Of a stretch of DNA of 64,000 bases, positions 43,895 to 52,782 are shown piece by piece (the first letter of the stretch is position 1; every line of letters begins with the position of its first letter). Source of the stretch: Kumtagia ephedrae (GTDB taxonomy: Bacteria; Pseudomonadota; Alphaproteobacteria; Rhizobiales; Rhizobiaceae); assembly GCF_003012745.1 (NCBI RefSeq), contig NZ_PXYK01000007.1:62001-126000 (forward strand). The letters run 5' to 3'. A program made the translations under genes and the position numbers. The notes beneath the pieces were generated by a model. The model did not search any database. It had not been told where the DNA came from and worked only from the letters and a program-made list of their open reading frames with translations.

Positions 43895-44635
43895 TCAGAC
43901 GTTCGCCCCGCCGTCGATCGTGAATTCGGCGCCGGTGACGTTGCGTCCTTCCGGCCCGGCCAGCCAGGCGACGAGTCCTGCGACGTCGTCCGGATCGCTG
44001 AAGCGCCGGAGCGGGATCGATCGCAGTTGCGCCGCCGCCCCCGGGCCTGAAGCCGGGTTCATGTCCGTGTCGGTCGGGCCGGGGTGGACGACATTGACGG
44101 TGATGCCCCGCGCGCCCAGGTCGCGCGCCATGCCCTTGGTCATTCCGATGAGGGCGGCCTTGCTCAGCGAATAGAGGCTGAGTCCTTCTTCCGGCGCGCG
44201 CGTGGCGAAGGTGCTGCCGATCGAGATGATCCTGGCGCCATCGCCCATGTGACGCGCCGCCGCGCTGGAGGCCAGGAAGGGGGCGCGAAGATTGATGGCG
44301 ACGGTCTTCTCGAAATCCTCCCGGGTAAGTCGGTCGATCGCGCCGACCTCGTAGACGCCGGCGTTGTTGACCAGGACGTCGAGCCTGCCGAGCCGCTCGA
44401 CGGTCAGACTGACGGCGGTTTCGACCGCGCCGGGATCGGCGCTGTCGGCATGAATCGCCAGGGCGCGGCGCCCCCGCTCTTCGACCGCCCGGACCATCGC
44501 TTCTGCCCTGTCGCCCGAGCGGGCGTAGGTGAAGGCGACATCGGCGCCTTCCAAGGCCAGGCGTCCGGCGATCGCGGCACCAATTCCGCGACTTCCTCCC
44601 GTGACCAGCGCAACCTTGCCAACCAGCTTGCTCAT
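43895..44635 (-). CDS. SDR family oxidoreductase
   Basis: A 246-aa classical short-chain dehydrogenase. The NAD(P) motif is ALVTGGSRGIGAAIAGRLAL, then NNAGVYEVGAID; the catalytic Ser, Tyr and Lys are in SIGSTFATRAPEEG and YSLSKAALIG. It is divergent from a TetR gene with operator-like palindromes in the 103-nt gap, so it is probably repressed by that protein. The substrate is unknown; family members often act on 3-oxoacyl or quinone-type carbonyls. Confidence 0.9.
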   Translation of the reverse strand: MSKLVGKVALVTGGSRGIGAAIAGRLALEGADVAFTYARSGDRAEAMVRAVEERGRRALAIHADSADPGAVETAVSLTVERLGRLDVLVNNAGVYEVGAIDRLTREDFEKTVAINLRAPFLASSAAARHMGDGARIISIGSTFATRAPEEGLSLYSLSKAALIGMTKGMARDLGARGITVNVVHPGPTDTDMNPASGPGAAAQLRSIPLRRFSDPDDVAGLVAWLAGPEGRNVTGAEFTIDGGANV

Positions 44636-44654
44636 GTCTCGACTCCTTTTAATT

Positions 44655-44722
44655 TAGTGATTACTACATATTTCATGCGCCGCTTGCCCAGACACGTCAA
44701 GCAGTTTATTTATCGACTGATA
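44655..44722. promoter_or_regulatory. Two candidate TetR operators between SDR and regulator genes
   Basis: TAGTGATTACTA (44655-44666) is symmetric at 10 of 12 positions and close to the SDR start. TATCGACTGATA (44711-44722) has perfect TATC/GATA arms and ends 16 nt before the TetR start. The two sites fit one operator per divergent promoter. Confidence 0.45.
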
Positions 44723-44738
44723 CAAAAAGGATGAAGGC

Positions 44739-45365
44739 ATGTCCGGACGCGGCAGGCCACGGCAGTTCAATCGTCAGGAAGCGCTGCGGTGCGCGATGGA
44801 GCTGTTCTGGGCAAAGGGTTATGGCGGCACGTCGCTGGCGGACCTGACGGCTGCGATGGGCATCAATCCGCCCAGCCTCTATGCCGCCTTCGGCTCCAAG
44901 GAAGAGCTGTTCAGCGAGGCGGTGGAGCTCTACGAGCGCAGCGAAGGCCCGGAGATATGGGAAGCGCTGACGACCGAGCCGACCGCGCGCGCCGCCTTCG
45001 AGGCCTATCTGAGGCGGACGGCCCATTCCTTCACCCGCTCGGACAAGCCGGCCGGCTGCCTGATCGTGCTGGGCGCGCTCAACGGCAGCGACGCCAGCCC
45101 CGAAGCCTGCGCCGTGCTGCGCCGGCATCGCGCCGGAAATCTCGCGGGATTGCGCGAAAGGCTGGAGCGCGGCGTCGCCGAGGGCGAGCTGCCTGCCGGC
45201 CTCGACTGCCAGGCGATCGCCAGCTTCTACGCCACCGTCCAGCAGGGCATGTCGATCCAGGCCCGCGATGGCGCCGCCGTCGGGACGCTGCTCGCCGTCG
45301 CCGAAGGCGCGATGGCCGCCTGGGACAGGCTGACCGCCGTACCGCGGGAAGCGTCGCCAGCCTGA
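44739..45365 (+). CDS. TetR/AcrR family regulator
   Basis: A 208-aa repressor. The N-terminal helix-turn-helix is RQEALRCAMELFWAKGYGGT, then SLADLTAAMGINPPSLYAAF; the tail is the all-helical ligand domain (AFEAYLRRTAHSFTR, GCLIVLGALNGSDASPEACA). The ATG at 44739 has AAGGATGAAGG upstream; ATG at 44731 is out of frame. It diverges from the SDR gene, its likely target. Confidence 0.88.
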   Translation: MSGRGRPRQFNRQEALRCAMELFWAKGYGGTSLADLTAAMGINPPSLYAAFGSKEELFSEAVELYERSEGPEIWEALTTEPTARAAFEAYLRRTAHSFTRSDKPAGCLIVLGALNGSDASPEACAVLRRHRAGNLAGLRERLERGVAEGELPAGLDCQAIASFYATVQQGMSIQARDGAAVGTLLAVAEGAMAAWDRLTAVPREASPA

Positions 45366-45474
45366 CTTCCGCCCGCGCCAGCCCCCGTTACCCGCGCCGT
45401 CGAAGGAACGGCAGGTTGTCGATATCCTCCCGCCAAGTCGGACTTGTGAAAAGCGGTGGCGTAAAACTGGCCTT

Positions 45475-45497
45475 GGCGCACCGGCTGCGCCTATAGT
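45475..45497 (+). promoter_or_regulatory. Inverted repeat touching a -10 box upstream of soxB
   Basis: GGCGCA-CCGGC-TGCGCC (45475-45491) has perfect 6-bp arms and is followed at once by TATAGT (45492-45497), a good -10 sequence 36 nt before soxB. No convincing -35 is present, as expected for an activated or repressed promoter. It is a candidate operator for the sarcosine oxidase operon; the regulator is unknown. Confidence 0.5.
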
Positions 45498-45532
45498 CTG
45501 CCGCGACTCCCTGACCTGGACGATGCCCTGCG

Positions 45533-46792
45533 ATGGCGGAATATTCTGCTCTCTCGATCCTGAAGAACGCGCTTTCGGGCAACCGCCACTGGAAGCCGGC
45601 CTGGCGCAAGCCGGACCCGAAGCCGTCCTATGACGTCATCGTCATCGGTGGTGGCGGCCACGGGCTGTCGACCGCCTACTATCTCGCCAAGGAGCACGGC
45701 ATCACCAACGTCGCCGTGCTGGAGAAGGGCTATCTCGGCTCCGGCAATGTCGGACGCAACACCACGGCCGTGCGCTCCAACTACCTGCTGCCGGAAAACA
45801 TCCGCTTCTACGAGCAGTCGATGAAGCTGTGGGAGAATCTTTCCCACGACCTCAACTACAACGTCATGTTCTCGCAGCGCGGCGTGCTCAACCTGGCTCA
45901 CACGCCGGCACAGCTCGACGATTATGCCCGCCGCGGCAACGCCATGCGCCATCTCGATGCCGACGCAGAGCTCATGACGCCGGAGCAGATCGCCCGCCTC
46001 GTGCCCGGCATCGACATGTCGCGCTCCGCCCGCTTCCCGATCGTCGGCGGGCTGATGCAGCGGCGCGCCGGCACGGCCCGCCACGACGCCGTCGCCTGGG
46101 GCTATGCGCGCGGCGCCGACCGCCGCGGCGTCGACATTCTTGAGAACTGCGCGGTCACCGGCTTCCTCAGGGAAGGCGACCGCGTGGTCGGCGTCGCCAC
46201 GACGCGCGGCGAGATCAGGGCGAAGAAGGTGGCGGTGGCGGTCGCCGGCTCCACCGGCCACGTGCTCCGCATGGCCGGCATCGAGCGCCTGCCGATCGAG
46301 AGCCACGTGCTGCAGGCCTTCGTCTCGGAATCGCTGAAACCCTTCCTCGATACCGTGGTCACCTTCGGCATGGGCCATTTCTACATGGGCCAGTCCGACA
46401 AGGGCGGGCTCGTCTATGGCGGCGACCTCGACGGCTACAACTCCTACGCCCAGCGCGGCGGTCTGCCGATCGTCGAGGAGGTGATGAGCGAGATGCTGGC
46501 GCTGTTCCCGTCGCTGGCGCCGGTGCGCGTGCTGCGCTCCTGGGGCGGCGTGTGCGACATGTCGATGGACGGCTCGCCGATCATCACCACCGGCCCGCTG
46601 CCCGGCATGTATCTCAACTGCGGCTGGTGCTATGGCGGCTTCAAGGCGACGCCGATCTCCGGCTGGTGTTTCGCCTGGACCATCGCCAAGAACGCCCCGC
46701 ACGAGCTCAACGCCTCCTTCACCCTCGACCGGTTCCACCGCGGCCTCGTCATCGACGACAAGGGCCAGGGCGCGACGCCAAGGCTGCATTGA
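45533..46792 (+). CDS. soxB: Sarcosine oxidase beta subunit
   Basis: A 419-aa flavoprotein subunit that oxidises sarcosine to glycine, formaldehyde equivalent and H2O2 in the tetrameric enzyme. FAD motif VIVIGGGGHGLSTAYYLAKE (residues 35-54), then NTTAVRSNYLLPENIRFYEQ. The histidine carrying covalent FMN is in RRAGTARHDAVAWGYARG. The C-terminal GGFKATPISGWCFAWTIA is typical. The ATG has no strong ribosome site. A perfect 46-bp inverted repeat separates it from soxD. Confidence 0.95.
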   Translation: MAEYSALSILKNALSGNRHWKPAWRKPDPKPSYDVIVIGGGGHGLSTAYYLAKEHGITNVAVLEKGYLGSGNVGRNTTAVRSNYLLPENIRFYEQSMKLWENLSHDLNYNVMFSQRGVLNLAHTPAQLDDYARRGNAMRHLDADAELMTPEQIARLVPGIDMSRSARFPIVGGLMQRRAGTARHDAVAWGYARGADRRGVDILENCAVTGFLREGDRVVGVATTRGEIRAKKVAVAVAGSTGHVLRMAGIERLPIESHVLQAFVSESLKPFLDTVVTFGMGHFYMGQSDKGGLVYGGDLDGYNSYAQRGGLPIVEEVMSEMLALFPSLAPVRVLRSWGGVCDMSMDGSPIITTGPLPGMYLNCGWCYGGFKATPISGWCFAWTIAKNAPHELNASFTLDRFHRGLVIDDKGQGATPRLH

Positions 46793-46820
46793 AACCCACT
46801 TTGATGTTCGCATTCCTTCA

Positions 46821-46978
46821 CACCCCCCTCTGTCCTGCCGGACATCTCCCCCACAAGGGGGGAGATTGGCTGTCATCTCCCCTCTCGCCAATCGCCAACG
46901 TCGCAGGATGGGCGGCAATGTCGAAGCTGCCGATCTCCCCCCTTGTGGGGGAGATGTCCGGCAGGACAGAGGGGGGTG
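46821..46978. repeat. Perfect 46-bp inverted repeat inside the sox operon
   Basis: Arms 46821-46866 and 46933-46978 are exact reverse complements over 46 nt, around a 66-nt loop. Each begins or ends with the run CACCCCCCTCTGTCCTGCCG or its complement, and each arm contains its own small stem (CTCCCCCACAAGGGGGGAG). It lies in the 229-nt gap between soxB and soxD and would form a very stable mRNA hairpin. Perfect identity suggests recent insertion or strong constraint. Confidence 0.95.
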
Positions 46979-47021
46979 CCTCGCGCCAACCGTTCACACA
47001 CTACGCCTGGACCACTTCCCC

Positions 47022-47318
47022 ATGCTGATCCCCTGCCCCTATTGCGGCCCGCGCGACGTGTCCGAGTTCACCTACCAAGGCGACGCCGGCCGCGTGCGTC
47101 CGGATCCCGCCTCGACCGACCAGGCGGCATGGAACGCCTATGTCTACGACCGGACCAACCCGGCCGGCGACCATCATGAGTATTGGCAGCACTCCGGCGG
47201 CTGCCGCTCGCACCTCAAGGTGACCCGCAACACGCTCAGCCACCGCATCCTCGACGTCGCCTTCGCCCGGCCCTCAACCGCGCATGCCTCGTCCCGCAGA
47301 CAGGGGCCTCGCCCATGA
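47022..47318 (+). CDS. soxD: Sarcosine oxidase delta subunit
   Basis: A 98-aa zinc-binding subunit. The metal ligands appear as MLIPCPYCGPRDVSEF (two Cys) and EYWQHSGGCRSHL (His and Cys). It binds the alpha subunit in the tetramer. It overlaps soxA by ATGA. The distance from soxB (229 nt, filled by a palindrome) is unusual, since these genes are normally tightly packed. Confidence 0.93.
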   Translation: MLIPCPYCGPRDVSEFTYQGDAGRVRPDPASTDQAAWNAYVYDRTNPAGDHHEYWQHSGGCRSHLKVTRNTLSHRILDVAFARPSTAHASSRRQGPRP

Positions 47319-50305
47319 GCCCGCGCCGCGGCAATGGCGGGCGCATAGACCGCACCCGCACGATCCGCTTCACCTTCGACGGCAGGCCGATGACCGGACA
47401 TGCCGGCGACACGCTCGCCTCGGCGCTGCTAGCCGGCGGCGTGTCGCTTTTCGGCCGCTCCTTCAAGTACCACCGCCCGCGCGGCCTCTTGTCGGCCGGC
47501 GTCGAGGAGCCAAACGCGCTGGTCACGGTGCTGCGCGGCGAGGTGCGCGAGCCCAACATCCCGGCCACCACCACCGAAATCCACGACGGCTTTACCGCCG
47601 TCAGCCAGAACCGCTTTCCCTCACTGGATTTCGACGTCGGTGCCGTCAACGGGCTCGCCGGCCCGCTGATCTCGGCCGGCTTCTACTACAAGACCTTCAT
47701 GGGACCGGTGCTCGGCCCGCTGAAGGGCACGCGCTTCTGGATGATATGCGAGCGCTTCATCCGCCGCGCCGCCGGCCTCGGCCGCGCCGGGCTGGCACCT
47801 GATACGGCGCGTTATGAGCGCATGAACGCCTTCTGCGACGTGCTGGTCGTCGGCTCGGGTCCGGCCGGGCTGATGGCCGCCAGCACCGCGGCCGACAGCG
47901 GTGCGCGCGTCATCCTGGCCGAGCTCGAGCCGCGCCTCGGCGGCTCGGCCAACTGGTCGGCCGAGACCATCGACGGCACGCCGGCGTCCGAATGGTCTGC
48001 GGAAGCCGTCCGCGACCTTGCCGGGCGCGACAACGTCCGGCTGCTGCCGCGCACTACCGTTTGGGGCTACTACGACGACAACACCATCGCGGCGCTGGAG
48101 CGCGTCGCAGACCACAAGCCGGCGCCGGCCAAGGGCGAGCCGCGCCATCGCCACTGGACCATTCGCTCCCAAAAGGTCGTGCTCGCCACCGGCGCCTTCG
48201 AACGCCCGCTAGTGTTTCCCGGCAACGACCGGCCGGGGGTGATGCTCGCCTCCGCCGCCGAACGCTATGCGCGGGAATTCGGCGTCGTCACCGGCGACAA
48301 GGCCGTTCTGTTCGTCAACAACGACGGCGCCTATGCGGCAGCCGCCGGACTGCGCGAGGCAGGCGGCACGATCGCCGCCATCGTCGACATGCGCGCGGAA
48401 ATCTCCGCCGAGGCGCGCGCCATCGCCGCCGCGGCCGGCTGCGAGCATCTCACAGGCCATGCCGTCGTCGGCACCGAGGGCGGCAAGGCGCTTTCCGGCG
48501 TCAAGGTGCAGCGCTTCGACGCCGCCACGCGCCGGCTTTCCGGCGAGCCGCGCCATCTCGATGCCGACTGCCTGCTGGTCTCCGGCGGCTGGTCGCCCGC
48601 CATCCACCTCGCCAGCCAGGCCGGCACCGCGCCGCGCTGGGACGACGGCCTGCAGGCCTTCCTGCCGCCGGCGCCGACACAGGCCTGGCTCGGCGCCGGC
48701 GCCTTCAACGGCCGCTTCTCCACGGCGCAGGCGCTGGCGGAAGGCATTTCCGCCGGGCTGACCGCCGCCGCCGGCAAGGGCCGTCCGGCCGTCGCACCTG
48801 CGGTCGGCAACGCAGCCCCCTTCTCCGAGCCGGCGCCGGTCTTCGAGGTCCCGGCCAAGGGAAAAGCCTTCGTCGACTTCCAGCACGACGTGACGGCCGA
48901 GGACGTCCGGCTGGCCCATCGCGAAGGGTTCGTCTCGGTCGAGCACCTGAAGCGCTACACCACGCTCGGCATGGCGACCGACCAGGGCAAGACCTCCAAC
49001 GTGCCCGGGCTCGCCATCATGGCCGAGACGCTCGGCAAGCCGATCCCCGAGGTCGGCACCACGCGCTTCCGCCCGCCCTTCGCGCCCGTGTCGATCGGCG
49101 CGCTGGCGGCCGAGCGTTTCGGCGACATCAAGCCGGAGCGGCTGACGCCGATGCACGACTGGCATGCCGACAACGGCGCCACGCTCTATGCCGCCGGCCT
49201 GTGGCTGCGTCCGCAGATCTACGGCCTGTCGGGCGAGACCGTCGATCAGGCCTATGTGCGCGAGGCGCGCATCGTGCGCGAGGCCGCCGGCATCGTCGAC
49301 GTGTCGACGCTCGGCAAGATCGCCGTGCAGGGGCCGGACGCGGCCGAATTCCTCGACCGGGTCTATACCAACATGTTCTCCACCCTGCCGGTGAACAAGG
49401 CGCGCTACGGCCTGATGCTGCGCGAGGACGGTTTCGTCATGGACGACGGCACGACCTGGCGGCTCGGCGAGCACGATTTCCTGATGACCACGACCACGGC
49501 CAATGCCGGCAAGGTCATGCAGCATCTCGAGTATTTCCTCGATGTGGTGTGGCCGGACCTCAGGGTGCACGTCACCTCCGTCACCGACCAGTGGGCGGGT
49601 GCTGCGATCGGCGGGCCGAAGGCGCGGGAAATTCTCGCCGCCTGCGTCACCGGCACGGCGGTCGACAATGCCGCCATGCCCTTCATGGGCATCGTCAAAG
49701 GCGACATCGCCGGCGCGCCGGTGACGATCTGCCGCCTCTCCTTCTCCGGCGAAATGGCCTTCGAAGTCTATTGCGGCGCCGGCCACGGCACGCATGTCTG
49801 GGAAGCGCTGATCGAGGCCGGCAAGCCATACGGCCTCGTCCCCTACGGGCTGGAGGCGCTGGGCACACTGCGCATCGAGAAGGGCCATGTCACCGGCGCC
49901 GAGATCGACGGCCGCACCACCGCGCACGACCTGCATCTCGACTGGATGCTGTCGAAGAAGAAGCCGTTCATCGGCTCCGCCATGCTGGGGCGCGAGGGTC
50001 TTGTCTCGGACGAACGCCTGAGCCTTGTCGGCCTGATCGCCCGCGACAACCGGCCGCTCAACGGCGGCGCGCATGTCGTCGACTACCCCGACGAGGAGCG
50101 TCCGCGCTATTCGCTCGGCCACCTTACCGCCGCCTGCTACTCGCCGGCACTGGGCAAGCACATCGCGCTGGCGCTGATCCGCGGCGGCAAGGCGCGCCAT
50201 GGCACCCGCGCCTACATCTCCGATCCGCTGCGAAAACGCTTCGGCGAGGTCGAGATCGTCAGCCATCACTTCTTCGATCCGGAAGGGACCCGCCTGCATG
50301 GTTGA
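47315..50305 (+). CDS. soxA: Sarcosine oxidase alpha subunit
   Basis: A 996-aa subunit. Order: an N-terminal ferredoxin-like region without cluster cysteines (DRTRTIRFTFDGRPMTGHAG, SFKYHRPRGLL), a nucleotide fold (DVLVVGSGPAGLMAASTAAD near residue 172), and from about 600 a folate-binding aminomethyltransferase domain (WHADNGATLYAAGLWLRPQI, GKIAVQGPDAAEFLDRVYTN, GLEALGTLRIEKGHVTGAEI). The last domain accepts the methylene group onto tetrahydrofolate. It overlaps soxD (4 nt) and soxG (8 nt), showing coupled translation. Confidence 0.95.
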   Translation: MSPRRGNGGRIDRTRTIRFTFDGRPMTGHAGDTLASALLAGGVSLFGRSFKYHRPRGLLSAGVEEPNALVTVLRGEVREPNIPATTTEIHDGFTAVSQNRFPSLDFDVGAVNGLAGPLISAGFYYKTFMGPVLGPLKGTRFWMICERFIRRAAGLGRAGLAPDTARYERMNAFCDVLVVGSGPAGLMAASTAADSGARVILAELEPRLGGSANWSAETIDGTPASEWSAEAVRDLAGRDNVRLLPRTTVWGYYDDNTIAALERVADHKPAPAKGEPRHRHWTIRSQKVVLATGAFERPLVFPGNDRPGVMLASAAERYAREFGVVTGDKAVLFVNNDGAYAAAAGLREAGGTIAAIVDMRAEISAEARAIAAAAGCEHLTGHAVVGTEGGKALSGVKVQRFDAATRRLSGEPRHLDADCLLVSGGWSPAIHLASQAGTAPRWDDGLQAFLPPAPTQAWLGAGAFNGRFSTAQALAEGISAGLTAAAGKGRPAVAPAVGNAAPFSEPAPVFEVPAKGKAFVDFQHDVTAEDVRLAHREGFVSVEHLKRYTTLGMATDQGKTSNVPGLAIMAETLGKPIPEVGTTRFRPPFAPVSIGALAAERFGDIKPERLTPMHDWHADNGATLYAAGLWLRPQIYGLSGETVDQAYVREARIVREAAGIVDVSTLGKIAVQGPDAAEFLDRVYTNMFSTLPVNKARYGLMLREDGFVMDDGTTWRLGEHDFLMTTTTANAGKVMQHLEYFLDVVWPDLRVHVTSVTDQWAGAAIGGPKAREILAACVTGTAVDNAAMPFMGIVKGDIAGAPVTICRLSFSGEMAFEVYCGAGHGTHVWEALIEAGKPYGLVPYGLEALGTLRIEKGHVTGAEIDGRTTAHDLHLDWMLSKKKPFIGSAMLGREGLVSDERLSLVGLIARDNRPLNGGAHVVDYPDEERPRYSLGHLTAACYSPALGKHIALALIRGGKARHGTRAYISDPLRKRFGEVEIVSHHFFDPEGTRLHG

Positions 50306-50885
50306 GATGCTGTCGCCTCTGCAGCCGGTGTGGCGCCCGGGCTCGCATGGCAACTTCGCCGACGGCGTCGGCGTGGTGCTGTCGGAGACGCAGCCCGGCT
50401 CCATCGTGCAGGCCGCGGCCTGGCCCGGCTCGGAACGGGCCGTCATCGCAGCGATCAAGACGGCAACCGGCCTGTCGCTGCCCGACGGCGCCGGCGGCGG
50501 TGTCGCCACGGAGGCCAAGGCGGCTTTCGGCTTCGCGCCCGGCCGCTTCCTGATCGTGGCCGACGACGAGGGGCTGGCTGACACGCTGGTTCAGGCGATC
50601 CCAATAAGTGACGGAACCGTCACCGATCTTTCGCATGGTCGTACGGCGATCCGTATCGCCGGGGTGAAGGCGGAGTGGGTGCTGCAGAAATTCTTCGCCG
50701 TCGACTTCTCGCTGCCGGCGCTGCCCGTCGGCTCGGGCATCTCGACCAATCATCACGACATTTTCGCGCAGATCCAGCGCACCGGCCCCGACCGTTTCGA
50801 TCTCTACGTCTTCCGCTCCTTCGCCCGCAGCTTCTGGAAGATGCTCTGCCACGGCTGCGACGAGGTCGGCTACGAGGTGCGATGA
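50298..50885 (+). CDS. soxG: Sarcosine oxidase gamma subunit
   Basis: A 195-aa subunit completing the tetramer. Family segments are SETQPGSIVQAAAWPGSE, GRFLIVADDEGLADTLVQAI, VTDLSHGRTAIRIAGVKAEW and FAQIQRTGPDRFDLYVFRSF. The start overlaps the soxA stop by 8 nt. No glyA or purU follows; the 176 nt to the next gene hold no supported gene. Confidence 0.93.
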   Translation: MVEMLSPLQPVWRPGSHGNFADGVGVVLSETQPGSIVQAAAWPGSERAVIAAIKTATGLSLPDGAGGGVATEAKAAFGFAPGRFLIVADDEGLADTLVQAIPISDGTVTDLSHGRTAIRIAGVKAEWVLQKFFAVDFSLPALPVGSGISTNHHDIFAQIQRTGPDRFDLYVFRSFARSFWKMLCHGCDEVGYEVR

Positions 50886-51061
50886 GGGTCAGGCTGGCGA
50901 CGATGCGCGCGGCCCGCGAGGCCGATGCCTGCCGCGGCGTACCCGTCGGCGCCCACAACGACATCTGGTCGGCAGGGCTGACGACGATTGCGGCCGAATG
51001 GCGATTCGGCGCCGGCCGGCGAAATCGAATAACCAGGCTGGCCTCGCCGGTGCGCGGAAAG

Positions 51062-52180
51062 CTACGCGGCCGCGATCGCCATCGCATGGGCGCGGGCGTT
51101 CTCGCGCAGTACGTCGACATGGATCGACTTCAGCAGGCTTGCGAGTTCTCCCGCCGGATTCGGGCCGAGTTCCCTCAACATCAGCCATGACACCTCCTGC
51201 GGGCCGGCGACGCGCTTGCCCCTCGCGACCTCGCGCCAGACCTTCAGTGCGCGGACGATCACGGTATGGGTGACGGCGGCCAGCCCCGCCCGGTGCAGCA
51301 GCGCCGAGACGGCACCGTCGCCGCCGGCGGCGAGCAGCGACTTCACGCGGTGCCCGGCCTCTCCGCTCAGGGCAATCAGGGCGGATCCGAAAAAATCCAT
51401 CTTGCCGTGCGCGACCACGCGGATGAGGAAGGCGGCGGTGAGGTCGCCGCGCAGACGCAGGTGCTCGATCAGCGCGCCGTGTTCGTCGGCATGCGTGCCT
51501 TCGATGAGCATGAGCGATGCCCTGACACAGGCGTCGCGCGCCACCTTCTCGGCGCGTGCATGGCCGATCAGCGCGCGGACCAGCGGCGCCCGGCTCAGCG
51601 CGTCGCCGAGCTTGACCAGCAGCATGTGACGGCAGTCCGAGGGCAGCCGCGGATCGGCGACCATGGCTTCGCGCAGTCGCCCGACATGGCCGTGCCTTTC
51701 GGCGATGCGGCGGAAGCTGATCGAGGCGATGTCGGCGCCGGGATTGGCGAGAAGGGCCGAGCAGGCTTCGGCTTCGCCCACCTCGGCCAGCGCGGCCGAA
51801 ACCGACATCGAGATGGCCGACCTGCGGGCGATCAGTTCCTGCGTGGCCACGCTTCCCGTGGCGACCCGGTCGATCAGATCGGCATCGGTGATCAGCGGCG
51901 AGCGCCCGATGATCAGGCTGGCCACCTCCGGCTGGTCGGAGGCCAGCGCGCTGATCACCTGCAAGGGGGCGTGCCGGCTCATCGACAGGGCTTCAGCAAG
52001 CGCCAGCCGCACTTTCCACGAGGGGTCGTCGAGCAGGAAGGTGAGCGCCGCTTCCGCCGCGCAGCGTTCCTCGAAGGCGAAGCGGTTCTCGATGAAGGCG
52101 CGCGCCAACGCACTCGCCGCCGCGGCCCGCTCGGCGACGCGCGCCGTGTTGACCCACCTCAGGAATTGCGACACCACCAT
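51062..52180 (-). CDS. DUF2336 domain protein
   Basis: A 372-aa helical protein with HEAT-like repeats, of the alphaproteobacterial DUF2336 family. Segments include AAEAALTFLLDDPSWKVRLA, LAEALSMSRHAPLQVISALA, DQPEVASLIIGRSPLITDAD and AEVGEAEACSALLANPGADI. There is no signal or membrane segment. The function is unknown; other family members have been linked to signalling. It is convergent with the sox operon and diverges from the MaoC gene. Confidence 0.82.
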   Translation of the reverse strand: MVVSQFLRWVNTARVAERAAAASALARAFIENRFAFEERCAAEAALTFLLDDPSWKVRLALAEALSMSRHAPLQVISALASDQPEVASLIIGRSPLITDADLIDRVATGSVATQELIARRSAISMSVSAALAEVGEAEACSALLANPGADIASISFRRIAERHGHVGRLREAMVADPRLPSDCRHMLLVKLGDALSRAPLVRALIGHARAEKVARDACVRASLMLIEGTHADEHGALIEHLRLRGDLTAAFLIRVVAHGKMDFFGSALIALSGEAGHRVKSLLAAGGDGAVSALLHRAGLAAVTHTVIVRALKVWREVARGKRVAGPQEVSWLMLRELGPNPAGELASLLKSIHVDVLRENARAHAMAIAAA

Positions 52181-52329
52181 GCGGACTGCCCACTACCCCC
52201 CGGAACGATGCCCGGTCCCGTCGGCGACCCTAGGAACAAAAGGTTTACGAAGCGTTCACCATGTTCCTTAACCGGCTTGCCAGCCGGGGCGGCGGGGGCT
52301 AGCAAGGTCGGGAAACAGGAGGAGATCGC

Positions 52330-52782
52330 GTGGCGGGCTTGTACCTGGAGGAGTGCCGGCCGGGGCTGGTCGTCCGGCACCAGCTCACCAAGACGGTGAC
52401 GGAGAACGACAACATGATGTTCTCCACCATGACGCTCAACCCGCAGCCGCTGCATATCGACTTCGACTTCGCTGCCAAGAGCGAATGGGGCCGGCCGCTG
52501 GTAAACTCGCTGTTCACGCTCGGCCTGATGATCGGCATCTCCGTGCACGACACGACGCTCGGCACGCTGGTCGGCAATCTCGGCATGCGCGAGACGGTGT
52601 TTCCGCATCCGGTCTTCCATGGCGACACGATCCGGGTGGAGACGGAGATCGTCTCGGCGCGCGAATCGAAGTCGAAGCCGGATCGCGGCATCGTCGAGAT
52701 GGAGCACCGCGCCTTCAACCAGGACGGCGTGCTTGTGGCGCGCTGCCTGCGCCAGGCGATGATGCTGAAGAGGCCCGCCTGA
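52330..52782 (+). CDS. MaoC family acyl-CoA hydratase
   Basis: A 150-aa hot-dog protein. The catalytic part is VTENDNMMFSTMTLNPQPLH followed by IDFDFAAKSEWGRPLVNSLF. GTG start with ribosome site CAGGAGGAG. Its stop overlaps the next start (TGATG). Pairing with a CoA-ester lyase is typical of mesaconyl-CoA/methylmalyl-CoA or citramalyl-CoA conversion, as in the ethylmalonyl-CoA or methylaspartate-type routes. The exact substrate is inferred. Confidence 0.83.
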   Translation: MAGLYLEECRPGLVVRHQLTKTVTENDNMMFSTMTLNPQPLHIDFDFAAKSEWGRPLVNSLFTLGLMIGISVHDTTLGTLVGNLGMRETVFPHPVFHGDTIRVETEIVSARESKSKPDRGIVEMEHRAFNQDGVLVARCLRQAMMLKRPA

